Assembly (NCBI GenBank): GCA_964019425.1
Contig: OZ025807.1
Coordinates: 488,323-552,322, forward strand
Direction: 5' to 3'
Length of the DNA stretch: 64,000 nt
Source: Flectonema sp. DT1601
Taxonomy: Eukaryota; Euglenozoa; Diplonemea; Diplonemida; Diplonemidae
Numbering within the stretch: the stretch's first letter is position 1; every line of letters starts with the position of its first letter. The notes under the pieces are model-generated. The model made no database searches and was not told where the DNA came from. It saw nothing but the letters and a program-made list of their open reading frames with translations. Shown here one piece after another: positions 8,812 to 21,166 of this stretch. The position numbers were made by a program, and so were the translations under genes.

Positions 8812-11800
8812 GGAGAATTCTCCGTTGCCTACATAAAAAAAAGTTTTTTCTCCGTTGCCTGTCACCTTAACTTTTTTTTCTCCGTTGCCTGCACCCAAAA
8901 AGTTTTTTCGCTGTTGTGAACAACTCTTTTTTTTTTTTCTCTGTTGGGTACCAGCACTTTTTTTTTTTCTCTAAAAAAAAATTTTTTTTTCTGGAAAAAA
9001 AAAAAAAAAAAAAAAAAAGAAAAAAGAAATAAGAAAAAAAATCAGAGGTAGAATCTTCACATCTTCTCACATTCTTGACAGTGTTTCCTTGTTAGACGAA
9101 AAGTTTTATAAAGCAAGAATAGAAAACACTATAAATGAATCAGATGATGACCTTGCATCGAAAAATATTAAAGCTCATCAGATGATGAACTTGAATCACA
9201 CTTCTTTCTCTTTCCGGATATCCGGTTTCTCCTAGTCGATGTATCGACAGTCTTCTTGGGGGCCGACTTCTTCGCTGATTTCTTCGGGGCCGACTTCTTG
9301 GGGGCCGATTTCTTAGGGGCTGACTTCTTCGGGGCCGACTTCTCGTGTAAGGGGTTTTTACACGTAGTCTTATTGTGGCCCACCTTACCACAACGACTAC
9401 ACAAGTTCTTTCCCTCCCCTTTGGAAGGAATCCTCTTCGTGGGGGCACCCTTCGGCTTCTTCGTTGTTGGCGGTAACAGTTCAGTCTTCGCCGACTGAAA
9501 CTGATACAGCCCAACTGGCCGTACTGGGTCGTCATACGCCTTTCGCAAGGCTCCCAAACGAAAGCAGGTTGGAACGTACTGCATCTCGTTGAAACCAAGA
9601 AACCTGTTTATTTAGTCCAATTAATTCGCCACAAGTAGCGTTGACCACGACAACAAAAAGACAAAAAGAAGAAGTACCTGATAGCCGCACAGGTATGAAC
9701 GCATGGCAAGGCAGTCTGCTCTGGGAGCAAACAGGTGCAAGCCATTTCTTTACCCACCAGCTTGACCAACTCCTGCCTCTGTCCATGTACAACGTTCGCT
9801 GTTTGTTGTTATTATCCCTGCAGATGATTCTACAAGCCCCGAGAAAGATACCATACCTTCAAACACTTCGCCTTCGTGCATCACTGGTTCAACAGTGAAC
9901 ACTGCTGCTTCAACGGCAGCCATCTCCACGATCTCTCGCACCCACCCCAAAACCATCTCGTCATCACCCTCTGCATCGTGCGCACTACGCCGTCGCTCGT
10001 AGTGCCACTTCTGCACAATGCTGACAATGCTGTTAAGCATCCCCAACACATTCTTGTCCCTGGCTGAAGAGATAACATTGTTAAACCCTTCAGCCAGGTT
10101 GTTCGTACTTTGATTGTACGTCCTAGAGCGGATTGCACCGCGAGCCCAAGTCTCAGGCTCCTTTTCATCCAGGTATTCGTGGAGTACTTCAAGCTCGTTC
10201 TCCTCCGCAGACTCACCAAGAGCATCAAACATGGGTAGGAACCTGTATGAAGGTGCCGTACACAGATGTTTGAACCTACCAAACATCTCCTTGCTGAACT
10301 TGGCCTTGATGTTTCGACCCATGTGTTGTGTGCATTTGAGGGCAATCACATCGTTGTAATCCCCACGAAGCACCGACAGTAGGCCCTTGTCCTGATCGGC
10401 CATAAGGCCAAACCCTTCGCCCAAAAACTCCGGAACCTTCACCGCCGACTCCAGCTTCCCAAGGAAGTACTTCCACCCTTCGGCGTCTTCATTGCCTATC
10501 AAGGCGAAACCCACAGGGAATTGACTTCCCAGTGGGTCCATTGCAACAAATGTAAGCAATGTCCCCAAGTAATGTGCTCGTAAGAAGCACCCATCAACAA
10601 CCCCAAATCCCCCTGGACATGCACCTACACCCTCCAGCGATGCCCCCAAAGCAAGGAAAAAGGACTTAAACCTTCCACCCTCTTCTTTTATGTCCCACTG
10701 GGTACCGGGGTTTTGTTCCGCCAGTGAGGTGAACCAGGCCTGTAACCAGGCAAATCCCTCATGGGGGTCACCATTGATCTCTTTATCGGCCTCTCCGAGG
10801 GCCCGGTATACAGTATCCTTCCCTACTGTTATGCCGCAAGACTTTAAGTCTTGTACAAGGTGGGACTTTTTATATTTTGTACCCAACTCCTTGTATTTTG
10901 CCAGGGAAAGGTAGGCTATTGTGGTCTTGAGCCCGTACACCCTCCCCTCCCCAGGGTTGCAAGCGTCCGTATGCCGCAGCTGTGACACCGTCACAGTTCT
11001 CTCTTCACAACTCCCTGTAGCGCACACCCTCCACTCACATGAGTCGGATGTGCAATGGAACGATATCCGGTTCTCACGCTTTTGTCTGCTAAACCTCCTT
11101 CCAGTGGAGCAGCAGGCGAGGGTGACGCTTGCCAGGAGTGCACTCTCGCTAGGGAAGACACGTCCCAGGGTTGGTGTCGGAACATTGAACACCGGCACGT
11201 TTATGGTCGGGACAGGTGTAACAGTATCCTCAGATGCGATCACAGGTGCAGTCTGCGGGGAGTCCATGTTTCCAGGCATTTGGTAGTAGGTAGGTAGGTA
11301 GGTAGGTGTTGAGTAGTTATTATCTGGAAACGTAGAGTAAAAAAACAAACAAACTATCAAGGGGACCTAGGTCCAGAACAGCAAGAAAAAAATGAGAATC
11401 CCTAAAACCACTACCAAAATTTATTTTCAGCCACAAAGTTTCCATGAACACCCTCTCACCTTAAGCGCACACGGATGTTGAGATAACGTTTGTACGATGT
11501 TCATCTGGCTTGACGAGATTAGCAAAGACAAGTACTCACGGAAAGGTTGGGTTGTTCGTCAGGTCTTGATAGTGTTCTCAGCCTCTGGGAGTTTTACTAC
11601 AAGTGCATGCAAAGAACGGTATGTGTGCAGGGCTGGGTCACCTTACAGAGAACTGTTGTCCTCTTACACGTCATTCCAACCGAATTTCAAGGCCAAGACA
11701 CCTGCGAGTTACAGACAGCCTGGTCGCAAGCGACACTCCTGTTTCTGACCGGGTTATCAGGGTATCTAACTCATGCAAGCATGAGAGCTTTTTTAAGGCT

Positions 11801-12285
11801 ACCTTAAATTATCAAGAGCGCAGTACTGCCCGAAGGGTTCCCGCGTGTCAAGATGCATTTGCGTGTACTGAGCAGAAGTTCCAGAGAGAAGATTACTTTT
11901 ATCATTTCCCAAGTCATCACATCCTTAACCGTTTGTGTTATTAGCTTTCAATCAATCCATCAGATGAGTGTATGGTATCTAACTAACTAACCAGGTAGAC
12001 AGGTGCACAAAAAAAAAAAAAAAAAAAAAGGGGAAAAAAAAAAAAAAAAAAAAAAAAAAAGGAAAAGGGAAAAAAGGTCAAGTGACACACAACAGAGAAA
12101 AATAAATATAGGTGGCACACAACAGCGAAAAATAAATATAGGTGGCACACAACAGCGAAAAAAAAGTTTAGGTGGCACACAACAGCGAAAAAAAAAAAGA
12201 AAAAAAAACACAACGGAGAAAAATTCTTTTAGGTGGACTACAACGGAGAAAAATAAAGTTTTGGGGTAGCAACGGAGAATTTTCC
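8812..12285 (-). mobile_element. Mutator-like (MULE) DNA transposon, apparently complete
   Basis: The ends are inverted: GGAGAATTCTCCGTTGC at 8812 and, on the other strand at 12285, GGAAAATTCTCCGTTGC. Inside each end are several further CTCCGTTG (or the related CGCTGTTGTG) motifs separated by T runs, forming subterminal repeat arrays (8812-8960 and 12070-12285). It is flanked by A runs, consistent with a 9-bp A-only target duplication, which cannot be proven here. It encodes a three-exon transposase on the minus strand. No other gene is visible inside; 11400-12000 holds only leader or untranslated sequence. Confidence 0.85.
9168..11360 (-). CDS. MULE transposase (MuDR DNA-binding, MULE catalytic, SWIM, CCHC knuckle), three exons
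   Basis: Catalyses cut-and-paste transposition in the nucleus. Exon 1 runs from 11360 (or, more likely, the second ATG at 11279, MPGN) to 9857. It carries a MuDR-type DNA-binding region (residues about 80-135, with CEWRVC...HTDAC) and the MULE catalytic core: Asp246 in VVDGCFL, the GNEDAEGW segment, Asp312 in ADQDKGLL, and CTQH at 333-336. A predicted 58-nt intron (9856-9799, GTATGG...ACAG) joins exon 2 (9798-9678), which encodes a SWIM finger, CTC(x10)CVH. A predicted 74-nt intron (9677-9604, GTACTT...ACAG) joins exon 3 (9603-9168), with CCHC knuckle CSRCGKVGHNKTTC, six KSAPKK-type repeats and a Ser/Asp tail. The splice phases (1 and 2) both fit. No stop breaks the exons, so it may be active. 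Confidence 0.88.
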
Positions 12286-12352
12286 AAAAAAAAAACAATG
12301 ATAACATTGTTTATTCTTTTTTTTTTTTTTTTATATTCTTTTTATTTATTTT
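12286..12352 (+). repeat. Satellite family E, remainder of unit after the MULE
   Basis: This contains ACAATGATAACATTGTTTATTC, a T run and TATTCTTTTTATTTATTTTG, completing the unit interrupted at 8811. Confidence 0.85.
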
Positions 12353-12354
12353 GT

Positions 12355-12482
12355 TGATCCTGAGTGATCCCAGCTACAGTTTTATTTTTCTTTCTTTTTT
12401 TTAGAAGAAGATCAGGACATCCAAGCACTGCTGGATAGTTACTGAATGCAGGGCCTGCCTGTGGCATTATAATAACAGGCTA
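12355..12482 (-). repeat. Family B fragment, minus orientation
   Basis: GATCCTGAGTGATCCCAGCT through GCATTATAATAACAGGCTAA is the reverse complement of the distal part of family B at 13247-13378. With the plus copy at 12948-13500, it brackets the family-A pair at 12486-12840. Confidence 0.85.
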
Positions 12483-12485
12483 ATT

Positions 12486-12840
12486 TCGATAAAGTGGGAA
12501 GTAACGGACTGGGAGCTTTTGGCTCCTGCCCTATTCCCGATATAAACTTTCTTTTTATTTTTATTTTTTTTTAACAGGCCCAAAGGGCGACAATGATGGT
12601 TGCTGACCAAGGAATAATATTGAATTTCGATAAAGTGGGAAGTAACGGACTGGGAGCTTTTGGCTCCTGCCCTATTCCCGATGTAAACTTTCTTTTTATT
12701 TTTTTTTTTTTTTAACAGGCCCAAAGGGCGACAATGATGGTTGCTGACCAAGGAATAATATTCAAATGAATTTTCGTTTCAAAGAAACGAACAGAATTAA
12801 GAGAGAGGCAGAGAAAAAAAAGAAAAAAAAGAAAGAAAGT
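12486..12840 (+). repeat. Family A, two overlapping plus copies
   Basis: A truncated copy (12486-12602) is followed directly by a second copy (12603-12840), both starting ATTTCGATAAAGTGGGAAGT. Each holds the hairpin AGCTTTTGGCT, TTCCCGATGTAAACTTTC, the T run plus AACAGGCCCAAAGGGCG, and TTGCTGACCAAGGAATAAT. A small family-B piece (TAGTTCATAGTTAACCTTTG) lies at 12846-12893. Confidence 0.85.
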
Positions 12841-12947
12841 CATTTGTAGTTCATAGTTAACCTTTGATTTTATAACTTCACACAGGGGAATGACCATCAT
12901 CGTCCATATTGTGTAATTAAGACTGAATAAATAAATGGGTTGAATTT

Positions 12948-13500
12948 CCAGGTGAGATTTGGACTGTTAGCTTTTGGCTAAGGCCCTCCCTGAAGAGCAA
13001 GAACAAAAAAACTACTCACACCTGAAGAAAACATACACAAAGAACACACTGTAAGCTGTGTGTGTATTTTGTGTTTGTCACAACAGGAGAGAAAAGAAAG
13101 AATGTCAAGGTTGGTCACCTTGCCTATCAACGCACAACATTGGTGGTCTCTACTAGACCCTGAGTGATCCCACTGGATCTCTCATCGTTCATAGTACCCT
13201 GTGTGAAGTTATAAAATCAAAGGTAAACTATGAACTACAAATGACTTAGCCTGTTATTATAATGCCACAGGCAGGCCCTGCATTCAGCAACTATCCAGCA
13301 GTGCTTGGATGTCCTGATCTTCTTCTAAAAAAAAGAAAGAAAGAAAAACAAAACTGTAGCTGGGATCACTCAGGATCAACAGACTACCAATGCTACCTGT
13401 TGTACTTGCTCACTATGGGGGGTGATGCCAAACACCCAGAAGTACTTAACTACTTTCCTTCTTGCTGCCCAGGGGTTTCTGACCAGAACTAATAGAAAAT
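12948..13500 (+). repeat. Dispersed repeat family B, longest copy
   Basis: This is a reference copy of about 550 bp: AATTTCCAGGTGAGATTTGG, hairpin TTAGCTTTTGGCTAA, CTGAAGAGCAAGAAC, CTGTAAGCTGTGTGTG, GTTTGTCACAACAGGAG, GGTTGGTCACCTTGCC, CTACTAGACCCTGAG, AACTATGAACTACAAATGAC, GCAGGCCCTGCATTCAG and GACCAGAACTAATAG. Other copies: 8283-8690 (minus), 35232-35465, 35712-36270, 42990-43385, 44175-44537 and 46078-46620. No A- and B-box pair was seen. Bases 13500-13720 hold a short family-D-like GTCCTAGACAAGACC piece and AT-rich sequence. Confidence 0.9.
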
Positions 13501-13721
13501 AAAAAGTAGATGGGAAACAACAAAAAGTAAAATGGATATAACTGAAGTTAAACAAGAATGTTGGTCCTAGACAAGACCTTAAACTGACTAACCGGTCTTA
13601 ATTTTAACTAAGTGTTAACCTAGTTTCCTAGTTTCTAATATGAAATCCTTTTCTTTTTTTTTTTTTTTGAACAAAATGTAATTATTAATGTAAAAAAATG
13701 AAGAAACAGACCAGAACAGGT

Positions 13722-14080
13722 TGAATTTCGATAAGTGGGAAGTAACGGACTGGGAGCTTTTGGCTCCTGCCCTATTCCCGATGTAAACTTTCTTTTTATT
13801 TTTATTTTTTTTTTTAACAGGCCCAAAGGGCGACAATGATGGTTGCTGACCAAGGAATAATATTCAAATGAATTTTCGTTTCAAAGAAACGAACAGAATT
13901 GAGAGAGAGGCAGAGAAAAAAAAAAAAAAAAAAAAAAGAATAGAAAAAAAAAAATATGAAGAGGAAATAATCAAACATGAAAAAAAAAAAAAAAAAAAAT
14001 ATAAATAAAAAACGTTGTATGAAAAAGGAAAAAAAAAAAAAAAAGACCAGAAAAGGAAAGAGAAAATGAAAAGGTATAAT
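13722..14080 (+). repeat. Family A, plus copy with A-rich tail
   Basis: A full family-A copy starting TGAATTTCGATAAGTGGG, followed by long A runs with TATGAAGAGGAAATAATC and AACGTTGTATGAAAAAGG. It is the left end of the 4.28-kb segmental unit duplicated at 18006. Confidence 0.9.
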
Positions 14081-14084
14081 ATTA

Positions 14085-14305
14085 TAGAGATACCAAGTCA
14101 CTTGAGATACCTCCTTGTAAATTAATTCCCGGTATTTCAAATTTGAATTGATAGTGTCAACTCTGCTTGCTGCTCTTGTTAATGTGTTGTCTCCTGAAAG
14201 TGATCTTAACTCCTGTAAAAAGAAAAAAAAAAAGAAATCAAAAAAGAAGAATTTTCAAACGAAGTTATAACAACCCCTACCACCCATTATGATCAATTCC
14301 GCTTG
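14085..14305 (-). repeat. Family C, minus copy
   Basis: Holds only two GAGATACC octamers, then CTTGTAAATTAATTCCCGGT, TTTGAATTGATAGTGTCAAC, CTTAACTCCTGTAAAAAG and ACCACCCATTATGATCAATT. It is repeated at 18370-18595 within the segmental duplication. Confidence 0.88.
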
Positions 14306-14339
14306 TTTTTTTTTTTTTTTTAAAACAAAAAAAAAAATA

Positions 14340-15568
14340 AAAAATTATAAAAGATTAAACAATGTTATCATTGTATTTTTATCGATCGACTATGTCGATT
14401 ACTTTCTATTTTCCGTCCTGGTCAAGACGCTAAACTGATTGTTTTTTTTTTTTTTTTTTCAAAATTAATAAAAAAGAATATAAAAAAAAAAATAAAAAAA
14501 AGAATAAACAATGTTATCATTGTTTTTTTATCGTTCGACTTTGTCGACTAATTTCTATTTTCCGTTTTTCTTCTTAAAAAATAAATAAAAAGAATTTAAA
14601 AAAAAAAAAAAAAAAAAAAGAATAAACAATGTTATCATTGTTTTTTTATCGATCGACTATGTCGATTACTTTCTATTTTCCGTCCTGGTCAAGACGCTAA
14701 ACTGATTGTTTTTTTTTTTTTCAAAATTAATAAAAAAGAATAAAAAAAAAAAAAAAAATAAAAAAAAGAATAAACAATGTTATCATTGTTTTTTTATCGT
14801 TCGACTTTGTCGACTAATTTCTATTTTCCGTTTTTTTTTTTCTTTAAAAATAAATAAAAAGAATTTAAAAAAAAAAAAAAAAAAAAGAATAAACAATGTT
14901 ATCATTGTTTTTTTATCGATCGACTTTGTCGACTAATTTCTATTTTCCGTCCTGGTCAAGACGCTAAACTGATTGTTTTTTCTAAATAAATAAAAAGAAT
15001 AAAAAAAAAAAAAAAAAAAAAAGATTAAACAATGTTATCATTGTTTTTTTTTATCGATCGACTATGTCGATTACTTTCTATTTTCCGTCCTGGTCAGGAC
15101 GCTAAACTGATTGTTTTTTCTTTAAAAAATAAATAAAAAGAATAAAAAAAAAAAAAAAAAAAAAAAAAAGAATAAACAATGTTATCATTGTTTTTTTATC
15201 GATCGACTATGTCGATCACTTTCTATTTCCCGTCCTGGTCAGGACGCTAAACTGATTGTTTTTTCTTTAAAAATAAATAAAAAGAATAAAAAAAAAAAAA
15301 AAAGGAATAAACAATGTTATCATTGTTTTTATTTTATCGATCGACTATGTCGATTACTTTCTATTTTCCGTCCTGGTCAAGACGCTAAACTGATTGTTTT
15401 TTCTTTAAAAAATAAAAAGAAGGATTTAAAAAAAAAAAAAAAAAAAAAAAAAGAATAAACAATGTTATCATTGTTTTATTTTATCGATCGACTATGTCGA
15501 TCACTTTCTATTTTTCGTCCTGGTCAAGACGCTAAACTGATTGTTTTTTCTTTAAAAATAATAAAAAG

Positions 15569-15607
<39 letters not shown>

Positions 15608-15978
15608 ATAAACAATGTTATCATTGTTTTTTTATCGATCGACTATGTCGATCACTTTCTATTTTCCGTCCTGGTCAAGACGCAAAACTGATTGTTTTTT
15701 TTCAAAATTAATAAAAAAGAATACAAAAAAAAATAAAAAAAAAAGAATAAACAATGTTATCATTGTTTTTTTTTTATCGTTCGACGTTGTTGACTAATTT
15801 CTATTTTCCGTTTTTTTCTTTTCTTTTTAAAAAATAAATAAAAAGATTTAAAAAAAAAAAAAAAGAATAAACAATGTTATCATTGTTTTTTTTATCGATC
15901 GACTATGTCGATTACTTTCTATTTTCCGTCCTGGTCAAGACGCTAAACTGATTGTTTTTTCTTTAAAAAAAAAAAAAG

Positions 15979-16014
<36 letters not shown>

Positions 16015-16643
16015 ATAAACAATGTTATCATTGTTTTTTTTTTATCGATCGACTATGTCGATCACTTTCTATTTTCCGTCCTGGTCAAGACGCTAAACTG
16101 ATTGTTTTTTTTTCAAAATTAATAAAAAAGAATATAAAAAAAAAAAATAAAAAAAAAGAATAAACAATGTTATCATTGTTTTTTTTTTATCGTTCGACTT
16201 TGTCGACTAATTTCTATTTTCCGTTTTTTTTCTTTTTAAAATAAAAAGAATTTAAAAAAAGAAAAAAAAAAAGAGTAAACAATGTTATCATTGTTTTTTT
16301 TTATCGATCGACTATGTCGATTACTTTCTATTTTCCGTCCTAGTCAAGACGCTAAACTGATTGTTTTTTTTTCAAAATTAATAAAAAAGAATAAAAAAAA
16401 ACAAAAAAAAAAGAATAAACAATGTTATCATTGTTTTTTTTTTATCGTTCGACTTTGTCGACTAATTTTTATTTTCCGTTTTTTTTTCTTTAAAAATAAA
16501 TAAAAAGAATTTAAAAAAAAAAAAAAAAAAGAATAAACAATGTTATCATTGTTTTTTTATCGATCGACTATGTCGATCACTTTCTATTTTCCGTCCTGGT
16601 CAAGACGCTAAACTGATTGTTTTTCTTTAAAATAATAAAAAGG

Positions 16644-16679
<36 letters not shown>

Positions 16680-17077
16680 ATAAACAATGTTATCATTGTT
16701 TTTTATCGATCGACTATGTCGATCACTTTCTATTTTCCGTCCTGGTCAAGACGCTAAACTGATTGTTTTTTCTTTAAAAAATAATTAAAAGGTTTAAAAA
16801 AAAAAAAAAAAAAATAAAAAAGAATAAACAATGTTATCATTGTTTTTTTATCGATCGACTATGTCGATCACTTTCAATTTTCCGTCCTGGTCAGGACGCT
16901 AAACTGATTGTTTTTTCTTTAAAAATAAATAAAAAGAATAAAAAAAAAAAAAAAAAAAAAGGAATAAACAATGTTATCATTGTTTTTTTTTTATCGATCG
17001 ACTATGTCGATTACTTTCTATTTTCCGCCCTGGTCAAGACGCTAAACTGATTGTTTTTTCTTTAAAATAATTAAAAG

Positions 17078-17110
<33 letters not shown>

Positions 17111-17365
17111 ATAAACAATGTTATCATTGTTTTTTTTCTATCGATCGACTATGTCGATCACTTTCAATTTTCCGTCCTGGTCAGGACGCTAAACTGATTG
17201 TTTTTTCTTTAAAAATAAATAAAAAGAATAAAAAAAAAAAAAAAAAAAAAAGGAATAAACAATGTTATCATTGTTTTTTTTCTATCGATCGACTATGTCG
17301 ATTAATTTCTATTTTCCGTCCTGATCGAGACGCTAAACTGATTGTTTCCCTTTTTTAAATAATAA

Positions 17366-17392
<27 letters not shown>
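14340..17392 (-). repeat. Palindromic satellite family E, minus-orientation block (about 22 units)
   Basis: An uninterrupted array of the unit in reverse. Two unit subtypes alternate in places. One carries TCGACTATGTCGA plus the full CGTCCTGGTCAAGACG palindrome. A shorter one carries TCGACTTTGTCGA and ends at TTTTCCG without that palindrome or the CTAAACTGATTG tail. The spacing element AACAATGTTATCATTGTT is the most constant part. Confidence 0.95.
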
Positions 17393-17401
<9 letters not shown>

Positions 17402-17963
17402 ATCTCCCTGCTATCCTCATATCCCCACAATAATATTATACCTTTTCATTTTCTCTTTCCTTTTCTGGTCTTTTTTTTTTCTTTTTTTCCTTTTTCATAC
17501 AACGTTTTTTATTTATATTTTATTTTTTTTTTTTTTTCATGTTTGATTATTTCCTCTTCATATTTTTTTTCTATTCTTTCTTTTTTTTTTTTTTTTTTTC
17601 TCTACCTCTCTCTTAATTCTGTTCGTTTCTTTGAAACGAAAATTCATTTGAATATTATTCCTTGGTCAGCAACCATCATTGTCGCCCTTTGGGCCTGTTA
17701 AAAAAAAAAAAAAAAATAAAAAGAAAGTTTACATCGGGAATAGGGCAGGAGCCAAAAGCTCCCAGTCCGTTACTTCCCACCTTTTCGAAATTCCGTGGGG
17801 ATATGAGGGATAGCAGGGAGATGCTCTTTTTTTTTTTTTTTTTTTTTTTTATTTATTATTTAAAAAAAGGAAACAATCAGTTTAGCGTCTCGATCAGGAC
17901 GGAAAATAGAAATTAATCGACATAGTCGATCGATAGAAAAAAAACAATGATAACATTGTTTAT

Positions 17964-17995
<32 letters not shown>
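17393..17995. repeat. Family A copy (minus) held between inverted arms
   Basis: GAGCATCTCCCTGCTATCC (about 17398) and its complement GGATAGCAGGGAGATGCTC (about 17809) flank a minus family-A copy. The inversion continues outward into satellite units on both sides, giving arms of about 150 bp or more. The identical arrangement recurs at 21456-22050, and one side recurs at 31500, 34925, 37300 and 41890. Confidence 0.85.
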
Positions 17996-18001
<6 letters not shown>

Positions 18002-18624
18002 CGGCTGAATTTCGATAAGTGGGAAGTAACGGACTGGGAGCTTTTGGCTCCTGCCCTATTCCCGATGTAAACTTTCTTTTTATTTTTATTTTTTTTTTTA
18101 ACAGGCCCAAAGGGCGACAATGATGGTTGCTGACCAAGGAATAATATTCAAATGAATTTTCGTTTCAAAGAAACGAACAGAATTGAGAGAGAGGCAGAGA
18201 AAAAAAAAAAAAAAAAAAAAAGAATAGAAAAAAAAAAATATGAAGAGGAAATAATCAAACATGAAAAAAAAAAAAAAAAAAAATATAAATAAAAAACGTT
18301 GTATGAAAAAGGAAAAAAAGAAAAAAAAAGACCAGAAAAGGAAAGAGAAAATGAAAAGGTATAATATTATAGAGATACCAAGTCACTTGAGATACCTCCT
18401 TGTAAATTAATTCCCGGTATTTCAAATTTGAATTGATAGTGTCAACTCTGCTTGCTGCTCTTGTTAATGTGTTGTCTCCTGAAAGTGATCTTAACTCCTG
18501 TAAAAAGAAAAAAAAAAAGAAATCAAAAAAGAAGAATTTTCAAACGAAGTTATAACAACCCCTACCACCCATTATGATCAATTCCGCTTGTTTTTTTTTT
18601 TTTTTTAAAACAAAAAAAAAAATA

Positions 18625-19427
18625 AAAAATTATAAAAGATTAAACAATGTTATCATTGTATTTTTATCGATCGACTATGTCGATTACTTTCTATTTTCCC
18701 TCCTGGTCAAGACGCTAAACTGATTGTTTTTTTTTTTTTTTTTTCAAAATTAATAAAAAAGAATATAAAAAAAAAAATAAAAAAAAGAATAAACAATGTT
18801 ATCATTGTTTTTTTATCGTTCGACTTTGTCGACTAATTTCTATTTTCCGTTTTTCTTCTTAAAAAATAAATAAAAAGAATTTAAAAAAAAAAAAAAAAAA
18901 AAAAGAATAAACAATGTTATCATTGTTTTTTTATCGATCGACTATGTCGATTACTTTCTATTTTCCGTCCTGGTCAAGACGCTAAACTGATTGTTTTTTT
19001 TTTTTTCAAAATTAATAAAAAAGAATAAAAAAAAAAAAAAAAATAAAAAAAAGAATAAACAATGTTATCATTGTTTTTTTATCGTTCGACTTTGTCGACT
19101 AATTTCTATTTTCCGTTTTTTTTTTTCTTTAAAAATAAATAAAAAGAATTTAAAAAAAAAAAAAAAAAAAAGAATAAACAATGTTATCATTGTTTTTTTA
19201 TCGATCGACTTTGTCGACTAATTTCTATTTTCCGTCCTGGTCAAGACGCTAAACTGATTGTTTTTTCTAAATAAATAAAAAGAATAAAAAAAAAAAAAAA
19301 AAAAAAAGATTAAACAATGTTATCATTGTTTTTTTTTATCGATCGACTATGTCGATTACTTTCTATTTTCCGTCCTGGTCAGGACGCTAAACTGATTGTT
19401 TTTTCTTTAAAAAATAAATAAAAAGAA

Positions 19428-19458
<31 letters not shown>

Positions 19459-19708
19459 TAAACAATGTTATCATTGTTTTTTTATCGATCGACTATGTCG
19501 ATCACTTTCTATTTCCCGTCCTGGTCAGGACGCTAAACTGATTGTTTTTTCTTTAAAAATAAATAAAAAGAATAAAAAAAAGAAAAAAAGGAATAAACAA
19601 TGTTATCATTGTTTTTATTTTATCGATCGACTATGTCGATTACTTTCTATTTTCCGTCCTAGTCAAGACGCTAAACTGATTGTTTTTTCTTTAAAAAATA
19701 AAAAGAAG

Positions 19709-19741
<33 letters not shown>

Positions 19742-19855
19742 ATAAACAATGTTATCATTGTTTTATTTTATCGATCGACTATGTCGATCACTTTCTATTT
19801 TTCGTCCTGGTCAAGACGCTAAACTGATTGTTTTTTCTTTAAAAATAATAAAAAG

Positions 19856-19895
<40 letters not shown>

Positions 19896-20266
19896 ATAAA
19901 CAATGTTATCATTGTTTTTTTATCGATCGACTATGTCGATCACTTTCTATTTTCCGTCCTGGTCAAGACGCAAAACTGATTGTTTTTTTTCAAAATTAAT
20001 AAAAAAGAATACAAAAAAAAATAAAAAAAAAAGAATAAACAATGTTATCATTGTTTTTTTTTTATCGTTCGACGTTGTTGACTAATTTCTATTTTCCGTT
20101 TTTTTCTTTTCTTTTTAAAAAATAAATAAAAAGATTTAAAAAAAAAAAAAAAGAATAAACAATGTTATCATTGTTTTTTTTATCGATCGACTATGTCGAT
20201 TACTTTCTATTTTCCGTCCTGGTCAAGACGCTAAACTGATTGTTTTTTCTTTAAAAAAAAAAAAAG

Positions 20267-20302
<36 letters not shown>

Positions 20303-20698
20303 ATAAACAATGTTATCATTGTTTTTTTTTTATCGATCGACTATGTCGATCACTTTCTATTTTCCGTCCTGGTCAAGACGCTAAACTGATTGTTTTTTTT
20401 TCAAAATTAATAAAAAAGAATATAAAAAAAAAAAATAAAAAAAAAGAATAAACAATGTTATCATTGTTTTTTTTTTATCGTTCGACTATGTCGATTACTT
20501 TCTATTTTCCGTCCTAGTCAAGACGCTAAACTGATTGTTTTTTTTTCAAAATAAATAAAAAGAATTTAAAAAAAAAAAAAAAAAAGAATAAACAATGTTA
20601 TCATTGTTTTTTTATCGATCGACTATGTCGATCACTTTCTATTTTCCGTCCTGGTCAAGACGCTAAACTGATTGTTTTTCTTTAAAATAATAAAAAGG

Positions 20699-20734
<36 letters not shown>

Positions 20735-20846
20735 ATAAACAATGTTATCATTGTTTTTTATCGATCGACTATGTCGATCACTTTCTATTTTCCGTCCTGG
20801 TCAAGACGCTAAACTGATTGTTTTTTCTTTAAAAAATAATTAAAAG

Positions 20847-20880
<34 letters not shown>

Positions 20881-21133
20881 TAAACAATGTTATCATTGTT
20901 TTTTTATCGATCGACTATGTCGATCACTTTCAATTTTCCGTCCTGGTCAGGACGCTAAACTGATTGTTTTTTCTTTAAAAATAAATAAAAAGAATAAAAA
21001 AAAAAAAAAAAAAAAAGGAATAAACAATGTTATCATTGTTTTTTTTTTATCGATCGACTATGTCGATTACTTTCTATTTTCCGCCCTGGTCAAGACACTA
21101 AACTGATTGTTTTTTCTTTAAAATAATTAAAAG

Positions 21134-21166
<33 letters not shown>

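Noticed and set aside
9256-9498. Plus-strand frame with repeated FFGADFLGAD phrases
   Set aside because: It is the antisense of the KSAPKK repeats in the MULE transposase.
14706-16503. Open frames rich in K, N, F and L in the satellite (starting MLSLFF or MFFFFS)
   Set aside because: They read through A and T runs and the AACAATGTTATCATTG palindrome; they exist in every unit in both orientations and have no protein-like composition.
17662-17916. Frame beginning MVSNHHCRPLGLLKK, present in many places
   Set aside because: It is simply the family-A repeat read on one strand; it runs into the homopolymer tail and changes length freely between copies.
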